This document shows, piece after piece, positions 1 through 12,219 of a DNA stretch of 64,000 nt; the first letter of the stretch is position 1, and each line of letters starts with the position of its first letter. The notes under the pieces were generated by a model that was not told where the DNA came from, searched no databases, and worked only from the letters and a program-made list of their open reading frames with translations. The position numbers and the translations under genes are program-made. This stretch comes from Nectonema munidae (taxonomy: Eukaryota > Nematomorpha > Nectonematoida > Nectonematidae): positions 606,501 to 670,500 of the forward strand of contig JAUIRK010000570.1 of the NCBI GenBank assembly GCA_030549495.1, in the 5' to 3' direction.

Positions 1-207
1 AGCAAAATCTTTTCAAACCTAAAAAATGCGATGTATTTCAATCTTTTCAAATATAATTAAATAAAAAAACATATTTTTCATTCTATTTAGTTTAAAACAT
101 TGAAAAAACGACATTATATTTAATTTATGGAAAAAGATAAGATTTTGGAAAGTTTTGAGAATATTTCGGTAAAAAGTCAGAACCTATGAATAAAGATATT
201 CATAGAA
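1..207. other. A+T-rich, no gene seen
   Basis: Low-complexity A/T sequence with no coding signature. Confidence 0.4.
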
Positions 208-970
208 TCAGGGCGAACAAAAGTCAATAAAGCCAAAAAGTGATTTTTCTAAAAGAACAAAAAGTCAGGTAAACCAATTTTAAAGTAGTTTGAACTTAAT
301 ATTTTCTTCTGTTTTTTAGATTTTTTAAGTCAATAAAAATTCATAGATTTATTTTGTGCAAAACTGTTTTTAGAAATGCAAAAATTAAAATGTTCTTCAC
401 TGATTATTTCCTGTTTAATTAGAAATTATCATTCATAACTTGAATTTACACTGTTCTTTCCTAATTTTTGTCCCTATTAATGAATTAATCTTCATCATAA
501 ATTTGTTTTTAATTTTGTTGTTCAGTAAAAAGCTGAAATAAAGAAAGGTAAATATAAAATAAAAACATCCTTTTAAAAATTTCGAATATACACTCCTTTC
601 TGGGCGAATAAAAGTTAATAAAGTCAAAAAACATTTAAAAAACAACTGTGAATCATTTTAAAGAAGTTTGGATGACTTTTTCTTGTGTTTTTAGAATTTT
701 ATACGTCATAAAGTTTAAAAAGATGTTTTTTAGTTAAACAAAAATTTAAAAAACTATTTTTAAAGATCCAAAAATATTAACTATAGTTATTTTACTCAAA
801 ATTTTAAAATTTTTTATTAATCTAAGAAATCAGTATTTTTAATTGAAAAACTTTAAATTAATTTTTAGGTCAAAAATTTTGTGCAATAAGTCAGAAAAAG
901 TTAAAATTTTTTGAATATAAAGTAAAAAAAAATGTTTTTTTAGGTCAAAATTTGTTTGCCCTGGTTAAGA
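208..970. repeat. Diverged two-copy tandem repeat, about 390 bp
   Basis: GGGCGAACAAAAGTCAATAA at about 211 recurs as GGGCGAATAAAAGTTAATAA at about 602, and the following 150-200 bases align (ATTTTAAAGTAGTTTG versus ATTTTAAAGAAGTTTG, then TTTTTAG and GTCAATAAA/GTCATAAAG). The units are clearly diverged, so old. Coding frames here are by chance. Confidence 0.5.
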
Positions 971-2639
971 CCCCCTAACATAAATTTCTTGATCCACCAC
1001 TGGATCAAACAGATTTTCTACTAGTCAGTATCCCAAAACCGATTTACACATTAAAAAATATATTTTCTCTAATATCTACAGAATTCAAAAAAATTTGTGG
1101 TTTGTTGCTAGTAAATTTTGTAAATTTCAAACGAGCATTCGGGCCCTAGCACTGATGAACCCAATTTAAAATCTTCAATGTCGGCTAGAAAGTTTCATTG
1201 TTTATAATGATATGGCCTAGTGGTAGTAGGTCCTAACTTCGCAGTTAGCGAAATTTTCAAAATTCTTATTTTGAAGGACTTATTGTCCCATTCTGATATT
1301 TATTAATACTCCTCTAAATGTGGTTATGATCTTTTGCACGATGGCGGGAGAGAAATTAGATTCCATGGCGAGCATTGTGAATCCGAATGGTCTCAAAGAA
1401 GTCTGCAATGATGGCTAAAGATTTTTGACCAGTTTTTTGTGACTTTCATTCCGTAGAAGGCAACTATCGGGTCCAACCTTGTAGCTCACCGATATCTTCT
1501 TATAAGATACCTAATGTCTAGCAGAGATTAGAGGGAAACCCTTGGATTCCTTCATAAATTTGAGTCGAGACTAAATTTCCACATATGCCAACCTTCCGTT
1601 CTGATTAAGTACTAAGAAATTGGAGACAAAGACTCGTGGGTTGTCTATTCTTAAAATCACCCGAGCTAAGAAAAGTTCAGGAAAAATGTCCTTTTCTAAG
1701 AAATTCGCCTGAGATTTTGGGTATGGGTTGAATGTAGAAATGATCCTAAAAGGAGTGCTGTAGAACAGCCTAGATCCTTATACTGTAGAACCCGCGCTAA
1801 GCAAAAATTTTAAGTGAAACGGGGAGGGGGTCGAAATGCCATTTTTTAAAAACTTTATTAAATACCAATCAGTGGTCTAGCAAGACCACAAGGGAAACGA
1901 AAATACTTTAACCTTATTAGCCATGGATGGTATTGAATACTCGTTTTACGCTCGCCTTAACTAAAAAAACTTATTGTACAAAATTGACTGAATCATATTT
2001 ATTCATTTTTAGTGACTTTTCTTAAAATTGCTAGCTGCATCTTTTGATACCTTTTTCATTGTAGTTGAACGACTATCGCACATCAAAAACCATAAATCAA
2101 AATCAAAAATTTTAAACAAAATTTTGATATTATCTGAAGTTAACCTTATAACTTGGTGTCTATATATTAGATACTTCCTTAAAAATTTATATTTATATAC
2201 AGTTGTGAACGAAAAACACTTATATATATATATTTAATTGTATCAATAAACATATATACTTTTCAGAAAGTGTCAGTCAAATTTTGATTGATGAGAAATA
2301 TATCAGATAAAATATACCTTCAAATTTTACATAAAATATATTTTTTATACTAAATCGGCCATGTTGGTTTCATTTATGCACTCAGATTTTCCATTTAAGG
2401 TAATTTTATGAAATTTAGAATAAAAAGTCTCCTTTTATACCAAAAAATACGCAATGCTTCAAGATTTTAATTTTTTGAATTAAAATTTTAAAAATATTTG
2501 AAAGTGTCAATCAAATGTGCGGTCTACGAATAAAAATGTCTACAAAGATTCAATTCATCCAACTAATTCATTAACTCACGAACTAACTAACATTTAATTT
2601 GTCACTTCTTCAAAGAGCATGCAAATCGTTGAGGACAAG
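971..2639. other. Gene-free flank with one less A+T-rich block
   Basis: 1140-1800 is less A+T-rich than its surroundings and looks like a dispersed repeat of unknown class. A short TGGCCTAGTGGTAG at about 1213 resembles a tRNA A box, but no good B box follows. A (TA)n run lies at 2218-2232. No coding support. Confidence 0.35.
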
Positions 2640-2735
2640 TCTGACACGGATGTACCATAAAATAAAACCGTCTGTTATAAGTTAAAATTCAATTGAAAAA
2701 ATGAGACTCTTAAAAATTCTGGTCCTCAAAGGGTG
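2640..2735 (-). repeat. MITE copy, CCCTTTGAGGACCAG family
   Basis: On the minus strand CCCTTTGAGGACCAGAATTT starts near 2732 and is followed by a TTTTATGGTACATCCGTGTC block. The same head starts the repeat at 52358, and the AATGGNACACCNGTGTC block recurs at 43464 and 51780. The TTAA borders are not preserved here. Confidence 0.4.
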
Positions 2736-3429
2736 TAGTGCTAAATATTAGCACTTCTTTGAGTTTCATCCCAAAATTATCCATAAAAACAGATTTCTAC
2801 ACGTAATAACAGGCCAAACGACGAATTTCAGAATAGAAATCTCTGAAAAATGCAGACATCAAAATTTAAACTAGGAAAAAACCCAGCCCCTGAACCAGAA
2901 ATACAAATTTGAATACGTTTATCACTCCCCTAAGTCCAAAGAAACATAAAAAAGATCATATTTGATGACCAGAATACTATCAAATTCCATTTTTCTCAAA
3001 TAAGATAAAAAATTAAAATTAGCCACATATTGATAAAACTATGAACATAAAAAATAGTTGAAACTAAATTCCAATAAGTTCATAAAAATTTCTGCACAAT
3101 AAATCTATGCTTCAGAACAAACTTTGCTCATTGGTAACTTAAATTTATCATTTCGTGCCAAATTTAGTTAAAGCTGTGGACTCATTATGGTTGATTCATA
3201 ACTATACGTTATTGATCCCATGTATATACCCATATGGAGTAAATACGCACAAAAATTATAATGTGCGTATGATACGACCATCTGATGTGTGACTAACAAT
3301 TAGGTCAGAGAAAGTCGCAAGATAATGCTTCTTTTTAAGATAGATGCTTGTGTTAATCAGGAATCTTTAGAGTGTTGAAGATTCAATGGAATTATGCTCA
3401 CATGCGATTATCGCATCCAAGGCAAGAAA
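2736..3429. other. Gene-free, with one short hairpin
   Basis: No coding signal. ATACGCACA...TGTGCGTAT (about 3243-3270) is a perfect 9-bp stem with a 10-base A/T loop, of unknown significance. Confidence 0.35.
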
Positions 3430-3535
3430 ATTCATTCATAATAGGAGAGATGATATGGGTGTCACGATTAGGATTTCAACACGGAATGACCTAATCAAGA
3501 TCTTATGTTTCAACCACTAAGTCATCTTCCCATAC
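3430..3535 (-). repeat. tRNA-derived SINE-like piece
   Basis: On the minus strand GATGACTTAGTGGTTGAAAC resembles a polymerase III A box, and GTGTTGAAATCCTAATC about 40 bases later resembles a worn B box. Similar pieces lie at 37135-37215 and 41515-41600. Too worn to be a functional tRNA. Confidence 0.35.
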
Positions 3536-3591
3536 TTTTGTTTTGTTGCTCACCCTTTAAAATTTGTTTTGCACAAAACTTTAAAAAAATT

Positions 3592-4047
3592 AACTGGCGT
3601 AACCATGAGAATTGCCGCTCGGGCGGGTCATAAATTTTGCGCCCCTTTTTATTTAAAAAATTGGTTAAAAACGCATAAAACATTATTTATTTATGAATTA
3701 GTTTTATATAAATGCTTATAATAGAAAATAATGCCTTAATATGAAAATTAAAAAAACTGAAAAATTTATTTAATTATATACAAATATTCATTTTCAACTT
3801 TTTATAGATGAACTTTTCTAGCTTTTTTATTAGCAAACTCTTCAATAACTTCGTCAAAAACTTTTTTCAGGTCTCAGATTCGTTGTGTATGCATGCTTTT
3901 TTGTGTTTGTCAAATGAAAATCTCTTACAACAAAAACTGTTATAAAGATCTTAACATCATATTGATTGCAATAGAGTGATTTCAGAATATGCCGCTCCTG
4001 AAAATGTGTTGCCCGGGGCGGACCGCCCCCACCTAGTTACGCCACTG
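3592..4047. mobile_element. Non-autonomous element, hAT-like ends
   Basis: The right end reads GCCCCCACCTAGTTACGCCACTG, i.e. CAGTGGCGTAACTAGG inward, a widespread hAT-type terminus; the left end has CTGGCGTAACCATGAG. Both ends are G+C-rich (GCCGCTC, GGGCGG, GCGCCCC) around an A+T-rich core. No target duplication is visible and no transposase frame survives. Confidence 0.5.
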
Positions 4048-5716
4048 CATAGGATTTTACCAAACGAAATCATTTTGGAAAAAGCAAAGGCAAATGAAGC
4101 CAAACATTTGACTAGTCAACATCTGGTGAATAATAAAATTTTGACCAGCGAATGAAATTTTCTGTCATGTAGGGCAATTAAAAATTGACCCAAAAATTGT
4201 AAAATTAGTGACTTTTTATTGTAAAAAATCAGCCTAAATGAAAAAATACTCATCTAAAATTAGTAAACTATCATTTTTATGGAAAACTTTTTTATTGAAA
4301 AATGAAATGATAAAAAAATTTGTTCAATTTTTATTTTAAATTGTAAAAATATTCTGTTAACAAGAACAACGTTAAAATATAAACTAGTTTATGAGAAACA
4401 GGGTAAAATTCCCTATTTTGCCAAAAGCATTTTTTACCACAATATAGATTCTGCATAATTTCAGACTTTAGATACTCAGTTTTATTTTTAAACACAATCT
4501 TAAAAATTTTTTATTAAACAGTTTTGCCACTTAAAGCGTCTGGAAACATCGAGAATAAGAGTAAATCTTTGGAATTCATATCTTTTCAGGCTCAGATTTT
4601 TAAAACGAATTGTCGGTTATCTTTTTAATTGCGTTATTTTATTTTATGCGACACTGATGCCCAATTGAGAGAAATTTCAAAAATGCCATATGAATAATTT
4701 AGGAAGAAGGAAATTCAAAAATATTTTAAACAAAATAAACGCATTTTATATATTATTTCGTTAACTAAAAAACGTTAAAATAAAAAAATTGACTACTCTA
4801 CTAACTAACGTAGTTTTTGGGAATTGCTACCTGCAAAAATGTTCGCCTTCTTGTCAAGCAAGGGAAGGAGGGGGATAAATTGGTGGTGGAGAGAAATCTT
4901 CAGATTATGTGGGATCATACATATAAGACATCTCCTACGAGAGGGGGCTAATTTTAGATGCCCTGCATTAATAAATAGAGCAAGAGGGGTAAAAAACAAG
5001 ACAGGAAGAGGGAGGGGGGTTGAAAAGTTTTAAAATTTTTGGGGACGTCATTTATGTATGCTGCATGTTTCATTATTACTATAAAGAGCGTACGTGGTGA
5101 TGCTGATTATGGATGAATAAATAGTGGAATGCGCACAAGCGAAAAAAGTAAAAGAAAGTGAATAAAGGAAGCATCTCATTCGTTTAAAAAGGAAAATAAA
5201 ATAAATAATTTGCATATTATAATTGGCCACATCGCAGACTTTCTTTGTGTTTCCATAATGCTAATCATAACAGTAATGCTGGTAAAGTAGAAATAACAAG
5301 AACGAAGCTTCTTCAAACAATTCCTTCCCCCTTTTTAAAAACAATCATCTTCAAGTATGAATAAAACTGTGTGTGTGGAGAAGTTAGTTGCACCTACTAC
5401 TTTGTATCAAATCTGAAGAGAACATAGCGAGATATGGAGGCGCAGGAGATAATGACAGGGATATTGAAATAAATCATTCATGAGATTTACGCTGCATACA
5501 CAGATAAGCACGGCAAATCCTTGTTCACAAAGAATTGGAAGCGAAATCATCTGCATGATTTATGAAAATTGGAACGTCGAGGCATCAAGAATAATAATTC
5601 ATGCTGTTTGATTCATTTCAAAGTTGTGAAAAGCATTTGCTTCTGCTATTTGTTACAGGAGGATTTCACAGTGAAAAAATATTAAGAATTAAATTAACGA
5701 AGTGAGTGATTTCTGC
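4048..5716. other. Gene-free flank
   Basis: A+T-rich with a purine-rich segment at 4855-5040 (GGAGGGGG, AGAGGGAGG). Short frames on both strands there lack any recognisable motif. Confidence 0.35.
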
Positions 5717-6396
5717 TCAAAACGTCCAAAAACCAAAATGCCCGAAACCAAAAGGTCAGAAAATCAAAAAAGAATTTGTAAATTTATAATGTACATATTA
5801 AGTTTATTTTCATTTGATAGTATATGAATTTATGAATTCATTCTTATTAGAGTATCAATTACCTACTTATTTTATTAACAAATCTTAACTAACTTTTTTA
5901 TAGTAAAGAAAGCTCCAACTTCAAGACTTAACCGGTTGACCTGCAATTTGAAAACTTGTTTACGGGAATTTTGGTTTACTCTGGAATTTTGGAGATGAGG
6001 ATTTTGACTAGGAACCGATGTGAGTATCTTTTAAAAACTTAATGAAAAAATAAATCCAATTTGAATGGACTACATTGTTAATTGAATAAAATGCCTTTAT
6101 AACCCATCCTAAAAAATTTGATCACTTACATTGAGTCTATATTCTTTTGAAGAGTTTAAAATTTATTTAACAATAAAGTTGCATTTTTATTTTTGTTCCT
6201 TTAAGTTCCATGCGTTGTTTACATTTTTTAGTTGGAAAAACAAAAAAATCAATTAAAAACTGGTACAGATATTTTCCTTAGTTCTGAATATTGTTATTTT
6301 TGGAAACGGTCATGTGTAATCAGAATGTCTAGAAAAAAGATGAAAAATTCTTTTTTGATTTTCGGACGTTTGAGTTTTTGGACGTTTTGACTAGGC
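5717..6396. mobile_element. Inverted-repeat element, about 0.7 kb, class unknown
   Basis: Left arm 5717-5777 (TCAAAACGTCCAAAAACC, then GAAAATCAAAAAAGAATT) returns inverted at 6345-6390 (AATTCTTTTTTGATTTTC, GGACGTTTGAGTTTTTGGACG). The arms contain internal GTCCAAAA / GCCCGAAA steps, and TTTTGACTAGG occurs both inside (about 6000) and at the right edge. No transposase and no clear target duplication. Confidence 0.5.
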
Positions 6397-8057
6397 ACTA
6401 AAGAAATTTTCGTGGCCAGTTTGGACGTTTGGTAATCAAATTCGCAATAAGAAGAAGAAATTCCCTACCCAAAGAAGGTGCACGACAGAATATCGAAAAG
6501 AAAATCTTAGAAAGACAAAAAGTGCGAAATTTCGAACTGTCAAGAGGACATTCTTGTGGTCAGTAAATTTAAAATAGTTCTTTCGCTTTTTTTTATAGCT
6601 ATTTAGAGAAATTAGTTGCTTAAAATAACTACTAGTAGTATATAAAAAACAAAGAACTCCGGTAGAAAGCAACAGAATACCTATTTTAGTATAATGGAAA
6701 GGGGTGTTCTATATACGGTCTGTTTAAATGCTTGAAACAACGTTAAGATCACTATAAAAATGACTGTCAGTCAATTCTTTTCTCAAAGCTCGTGTGATTT
6801 CAGATCAAATTGTGAGAAAATTGAATAAAATGATCTAAATCAAGCTAAATACATGATAAATAGAATTACCGTAGTTTTCCAACACAAAATGACCAGAAGA
6901 TGAATACCTTGAAAGTAAATTATAAAAAAGATTTTGATGGAATTATTATTATCAGCCAGAATTATCAAGCAGAGAGTAAACAACGCGCTTATTTGAATAA
7001 TAATGAAATGGCGTTTTTATTTGCACATACCATGAAATTTTAGAAACCCAAAAGCTATACCTACGCCCTGTTGTTTGTATAACTAGAAATGGCTTTATAC
7101 TTCGTATGCAAAACGAAGCTTCATTATGATAGGCCATAAAACGGAAAAATTCTACTTATCAGAATTGAGGCGGTGATGAATTAAACTGATCAATTGGTTC
7201 AAGATTCTATTTTGAATTTTGTGAGAATAATACAATATCAGCACATTTCTTTAAAATATTCGTTTTCAATTGAATGTTCCATTTCATGAAGTTGGAAACG
7301 ACTGAAACAGATTCAAAGCCATAACACAAGGCAACATTTGAATTTGACAAAATCATATGGGTAAACTATCTCTACTTAGGCAGGATTAAAACCAATTTCT
7401 GACTCCAATTCGCGAATAGAAATTTTAGGCAAAATCATGTTTTAAAAAATTAATAAAAAAATCTTCTTTAATTTTGTTTATATACAGTAACTTTTTATAC
7501 ATTAAATTATACTTTGTAAAAAAGTTGTTTTACAATTCAAAATTCTTCGAGAATTGCAATTCTAAAAATACATATAATAAACATGTAGAAAGGGGGCGAG
7601 AGTGAGCCTTGCTCGACACTCAACTCAAAGTCACAATATGTTTGCTTCGATCCACCACTAAACCTAATTCCTCATAGTTCCACACAAGAAGTGTAATTCT
7701 GCTTTCACTATGAAAACACGCAGCGCTATCTTTGCATTTTTATCCCATACCATGGCATCGTCAGTTCAAACTGACCCCGATTCTAAAGTATTTTTATGGG
7801 TCTGACTAATTACTGACCCACAAGCTTCCATTTTAATGTTGGATTTGAAAATATACTATACTAACACCAACACTAAGACTAACAATATTCTAACTATAAG
7901 AACACTAACTGTAACACTAACAATATTCTAACTATAACTTAATTAGTTTAATTAAGCTTTCATACGTAATTATATTTTTTTTTGAAAAAATCTAGAAATA
8001 GCATTTTTATGAAAATAAATCAAAAAATGAAAGAAACATTGGAAACTTAAATATTTA
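6397..8057. other. Gene-free flank, one short direct repeat
   Basis: ACTAACAATATTCTAACTATAA at 7878-7899 is repeated exactly at 7916-7937. GATCCACCACTA at about 7650 matches GATCCACCACTG at about 990 and may be a worn repeat end. No coding support. Confidence 0.35.
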
Positions 8058-8065
8058 CCTTAAAC
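8058..8065. repeat. hAT target-site duplication, left copy
   Basis: CCTTAAAC, identical to 10340-10347 on the other side of the element. Confidence 0.9.
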
Positions 8066-10339
8066 CAGAGTTTCTCAAATTGGGGTTCCCGAACCCCTGG
8101 GGGTTCACGAGAAATTTTTGAGGGGTACGCGAGCTTTTAAAACTTACAAAAAAATTAAATCAAAAAATTGATTAAAAAGTTAATTCAAAAAATTACTTCA
8201 GATTTTTTCGTTTAACTAAATTTTAAAATTGTTGCACGCATTTATTTTTTATTATCAAAAATTGATTTGATTAGTAAAAATATTTTTCAAGATTTTAAAG
8301 ATGAATTAATGTTAAGAAATAATATGAATTAATTTTTCCGATTTTTTGATGTATTTGATTTTTAGGTTATGTTTATGAATTCAATACCGAAAAAAGACTA
8401 TATGATGAGAGCTACATTCAATTGGCAATACACTTCTCGATAAAAATAACATAGATTTACCTCAGTGTGTAACATGTCACAAAGTTTTATCAGTGGAGTG
8501 CATGAAGCCTGCTTTTTTTTGAAACGCCATTTAAATAGTTGCCATCCTAACTTCAAGAGTAAAAATATTGCATTTTTCAAGCAAAAAGAAGAGGTTTAAA
8601 AAAAACACGTTTTCATTCTTCACGACATCTTATTCAGTTTAATGAAGCCGGCTTACGTACATACATGGTATCATTAAGAATGCGCCATAAAATTACAGAG
8701 AAATTGATAGTTCCTTGTTGTAAAGACATAATAAGTTGTCTCATTGAAAGTGTCTCTGCTCAGAAGGTTTCATCAATACCTCTTTCAAATGATTCTGTTC
8801 ATTGACGAATAACAGATATGTCTGATGATGTTAAGCAACAGGTAATTAGAGAAATAAAAGATTCTGTTTTCGAAAATTTTTCAATTCAACTTGATGAGTC
8901 GACTGATACTGCTTCATGTGCTCAACTTCTTGTATTTGTAAGATATATCAAAGATCAAGATTTTAAGGAAAATTTTTTGCTTTGTCAAACATTGAAATCA
9001 ACAACAAAAGGTGAAGATATTTTCAACCAAGTTTCATTGTTTTTTCAGAAAGAAATCACAACCGACGGAGCACCAGCAATGCTCGGCGATCGTTCAGGTT
9101 TTGGAGAAAGTGACTTCTAAAATAAAACATCTTCATTGCATGTTGTATCGATATGCGTTGGCATCAAAAACTCTCCCATCTGATTTAAAATCAGTGCTTG
9201 ACGCTGTTGTACACATGGGGAACTCAATCTAATCTAGCGCCTTAAATACAATACTTTTTTTACTCTTGTGCCAGGAATTTAGAAGCAACGAAGAAAATGC
9301 ACTCCTTCACACTTAAGTTCGCTGGTAGTCGAGGGAAAATGTATTAGCTGGGTTGAATCACTGAAAAAAGAACTTACTGAATTCTTCATGCGAGATAAGT
9401 TGAAGTCAATGGAATTTGAAAGAAAACTATCAGGCAAACAATGACTTCAAATGCTTGCTTATTTAACTGATAATAATTTATCACGTTTAAATTCATTTAA
9501 TTTGTCACTTTAAGGTAGGTTTATAACTGTGATTGATTTCATAGACAAACTGAGATCATTTATAATGAAGCTTAAAAAGGAAGGATTGAAAAAGAAATTT
9601 TACTATGTTCGAACATCTTAGCGAATTGCGTGATAAAAAAGAATATAAAGAAAAACTAGAAATTCTGAAGCTTGTTAAATTCTATTTACCAGCTTTACAA
9701 ATTGAGCTTCATGCTTATTTTCCAGAACTAAATGAGATTGAATCGAAATTGATTAGAAATCCTTTTAGCATGGATGTTAATGTTCTCTCAGAAGAATTTT
9801 TAGAGTTGGTAAACGACTATACGGCAAAAGATGCATTTGAAACACATTCTCTCAAAAGAGTGTGGTCTAAGATGTGTGATATCTACCCCTTTATATCTAA
9901 CGTAGTTTTGACATCCTTGCTAATGTCTCCAAGTACTTACTTGTGTGAGCAAGATTTTTCTGCGCTTTTAAATATCAAGAACAAACACATAGATCAAGAT
10001 TAAATGTGAAGCATGACTTACGACTTTGTTTTTCCAAAAATGTACGAAGAATAGAACATATTATTTTCGAAAAGCAGGCACATCCTTCACACTAATTGAT
10101 GTTAATGTTGAAAAATCAAAAAATACTATTTTTCTTTGTGTTTTAAAGTTATACTTTTTTATTATTTTTTGAATAAAGCCGTTTGAGTTAAAGTAGTTTG
10201 ATTGTTTTACAATCGAAAATATTTGACTGAATGATTTACACTAAAAATCATCATATTTTCGATATCAGGATTGTAGGGGTTCGTAAGGAAAATTTTTAAG
10301 CCAAAGGGTACCTTAGGTCAAAAAGTTTGAGAACCCCTG
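8066..10339 (+). mobile_element. hAT transposon with ends and target duplication, coding region decayed
   Basis: Ends: CAGAGTTTCTCAAATTGGGG at left and, inward from the right, CAGGGGTTCTCAAACTTTTT. CCTTAAAC flanks both sides exactly (8058-8065, 10340-10347), the 8-bp duplication typical of hAT. Transposase pieces in order on the plus strand: BED zinc finger (CVTCHKVL..., HLNSCHP; about 8455-8560), IPLSNDSVH and the SIQLDESTD catalytic Asp (8775-8900), TTDGAPAML with the second Asp (about 9057-9085), HTxVRW-type segment (about 9310), and the C-terminal dimerisation region (9605-10080) ending KQAHPSH. Frame is lost repeatedly, with in-frame stops (a stop replaces Arg in SVHRRITD) and a deletion before TTDGAP. 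It resembles the SCAND3/ZBED5-like branch. Dead; 2274 bp. Confidence 0.93.
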
Positions 10340-10347
10340 CCTTAAAC
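10340..10347. repeat. hAT target-site duplication, right copy
   Basis: CCTTAAAC directly after the terminal CCCCTG of the element. Confidence 0.9.
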
Positions 10348-12092
10348 AAAATGACACTTCGTTCAAAAAAATAAATTTAACCTTTTGTTAATTTCTAGAT
10401 CCACCCCTGTGGTATACCATTTTTAATTCATTCATTTAAAATTTTTTCTTTTATTATAATTTTCTCTATACTTTTTTTTTTCTTTTGTGTTTGTGGGTGT
10501 TTTTTATCTTTCTAAATTTAGTTGTGTTGTTTTTTTTGTTGTGTTTGTGATTTTTTTTTTTTTAACTCTTTTTTTAATTATTTTCATATTTAATTTTTCA
10601 CAACGAATTAGCAATTAAATTATTACAAATTTTATTATTTCTATTCAATAATTTTTTTATTTACTTTTTTAATTAAAAATTTTTTCACTTTAATTTAGGA
10701 ATAGCTTTTTAATTCACTAAATATTATTTCAAAAAACACATGTAATTTTAACCAGGCACAGGTCATTTTCTAAAAAGTAGTCATGTTTAGTGAAAAAATT
10801 TACTGTATATAATTATAAATTTTCAAGGGAGTATCCAATGCAGACACTAATTATTAAGTTAACTAACGATAATATCAAAATTTCGTTGAAAAATTAAAAT
10901 TTTTGATTGTCAGTTTTTGACATGATAGGGCTATTTAACTACCATGAAAAGGGCATCAAAAGATGCCGCTATGGATTTTTGGAAAAGTGAACAAATTTGA
11001 AAGAATATGGTTTACACAATTTTGTACAATAACTTTTATAGTTGAGGTTGGGGCATTTTATGCCACCTTAAAAAGTAAAATGTCCTTTTATTTGATGTAT
11101 TTCATTTTTATTGTTAAAAATACATTAATATAAGAATGGTTTTCTGCATCTTTTACTTCTTTCAGTTTTTCTAAACTTACATCACCTCTAAGAAATCTGT
11201 ATCATTAAAGAAACTTTCATAGTATTTATCTTTATTAATTTCTTTCGTTCAAAACACATATATGATTCTAAAAATGAGCTTAAATCAAAATTAATCTTTT
11301 TTCGCAATCAAAAATGTCTGTTTCCTCATATAAGCTATCAGGATTTCTTTCAGAACTTCTACGTTAACATTTAGTTGTATGACGGATTAAGGTGAATTTC
11401 TTTCAGATTGACATTCATTTATTCAGAAGCTTTGTAATCGTAATAAATCTTTTATTGGATGTATACTTTTTTATTCCTTAATCTCATATTTTTTCTTGTT
11501 CAAATTTTTGAAGCTAATCCTTAAATCATGTATTTGGACATTCGTTAATCCGGCACTTTAATTATTTCAGGAATCTTTAATTTAGTAAAATTATTGAATG
11601 GTTTCAATTAACATTTGAGCTTCTGGAAGGTTTACAAAATAAAAGTTTCATAAATGAAAAAGAACTAATGAGTCTTATATCTTGAGAGATATAAGAAGTT
11701 TTGTTGTAGTTTATGTATTAAATTGACATTGAATTTTAGTTCGAATCATTAATCTGGAAAAATCACTAATTTGGAAAGGCAGAATCCCAAGCATTCAGAA
11801 TTTGTGACAGTTAATTCCCGTGAAACTGCGAATTAATAATAAATTTTTCCGTAAATTGCCGAAAAAAACTCTACTTGGTATGTAAATAGGGCTAACGGTG
11901 ACTCCCTATGGATCTAGCTTAGATCGCCAAAAAAAGTAAGTCTGTGTCATGAAGTTGAGATATTTGAAAAAATTCATAACATTTAACGCTTTGATCATTT
12001 TCGCGCACAAAATGTATACAATACGAATACATGCAATCGCCATGTAAAACTGAAAAATGGGGCAAGATAAATAATAATTTTTATCATTTGTT
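10348..12092. other. Gene-free; T-rich low complexity then plain A+T-rich sequence
   Basis: 10440-10580 is strongly T-rich. TTAATCCGGCAC (about 11547) and AATCATTAATCTGG (about 11744) recall pogo/Tigger end sequences but lack a complete terminus. Confidence 0.35.
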
Positions 12093-12219
12093 TTAACCCA
12101 AAGTACAATAGAAATCAGAAGATATTTAAAAAAACGCAGACGATTTATATTCAAAGTCATTGAAAAAACAGGCGAAGACGAAATTACTTATGTTCCCAGA
12201 TGGGAACATTGGGACTTAA
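12093..12219 (-). mobile_element. piggyBac-type MITE, TTAA-flanked
   Basis: TTAA at 12093-12096 and 12216-12219. Read on the minus strand it matches the copy at 28924-29062: CCCAATGTTCCC...GGGAACATAAG, TTTCAATGACTTTGAATA, AAATCGTCTGCG. Its outer end has CCCAAAGTAC. Non-coding. Confidence 0.65.

Noticed and set aside
1205-1290. tRNA-like A box TGGCCTAGTGGTAG
   Set aside because: No acceptable B box at the right distance, so a SINE call was not made.
7878-7937. CRISPR-like direct repeats
   Set aside because: Only two 22-base copies with a 16-base gap in eukaryotic A+T-rich DNA; a local duplication explains it.
11537-11830. Pogo-type element ends (TTAATCCGGCAC, CATTAATCTGG)
   Set aside because: Words are suggestive, but no complete terminus, TA border or transposase was found.
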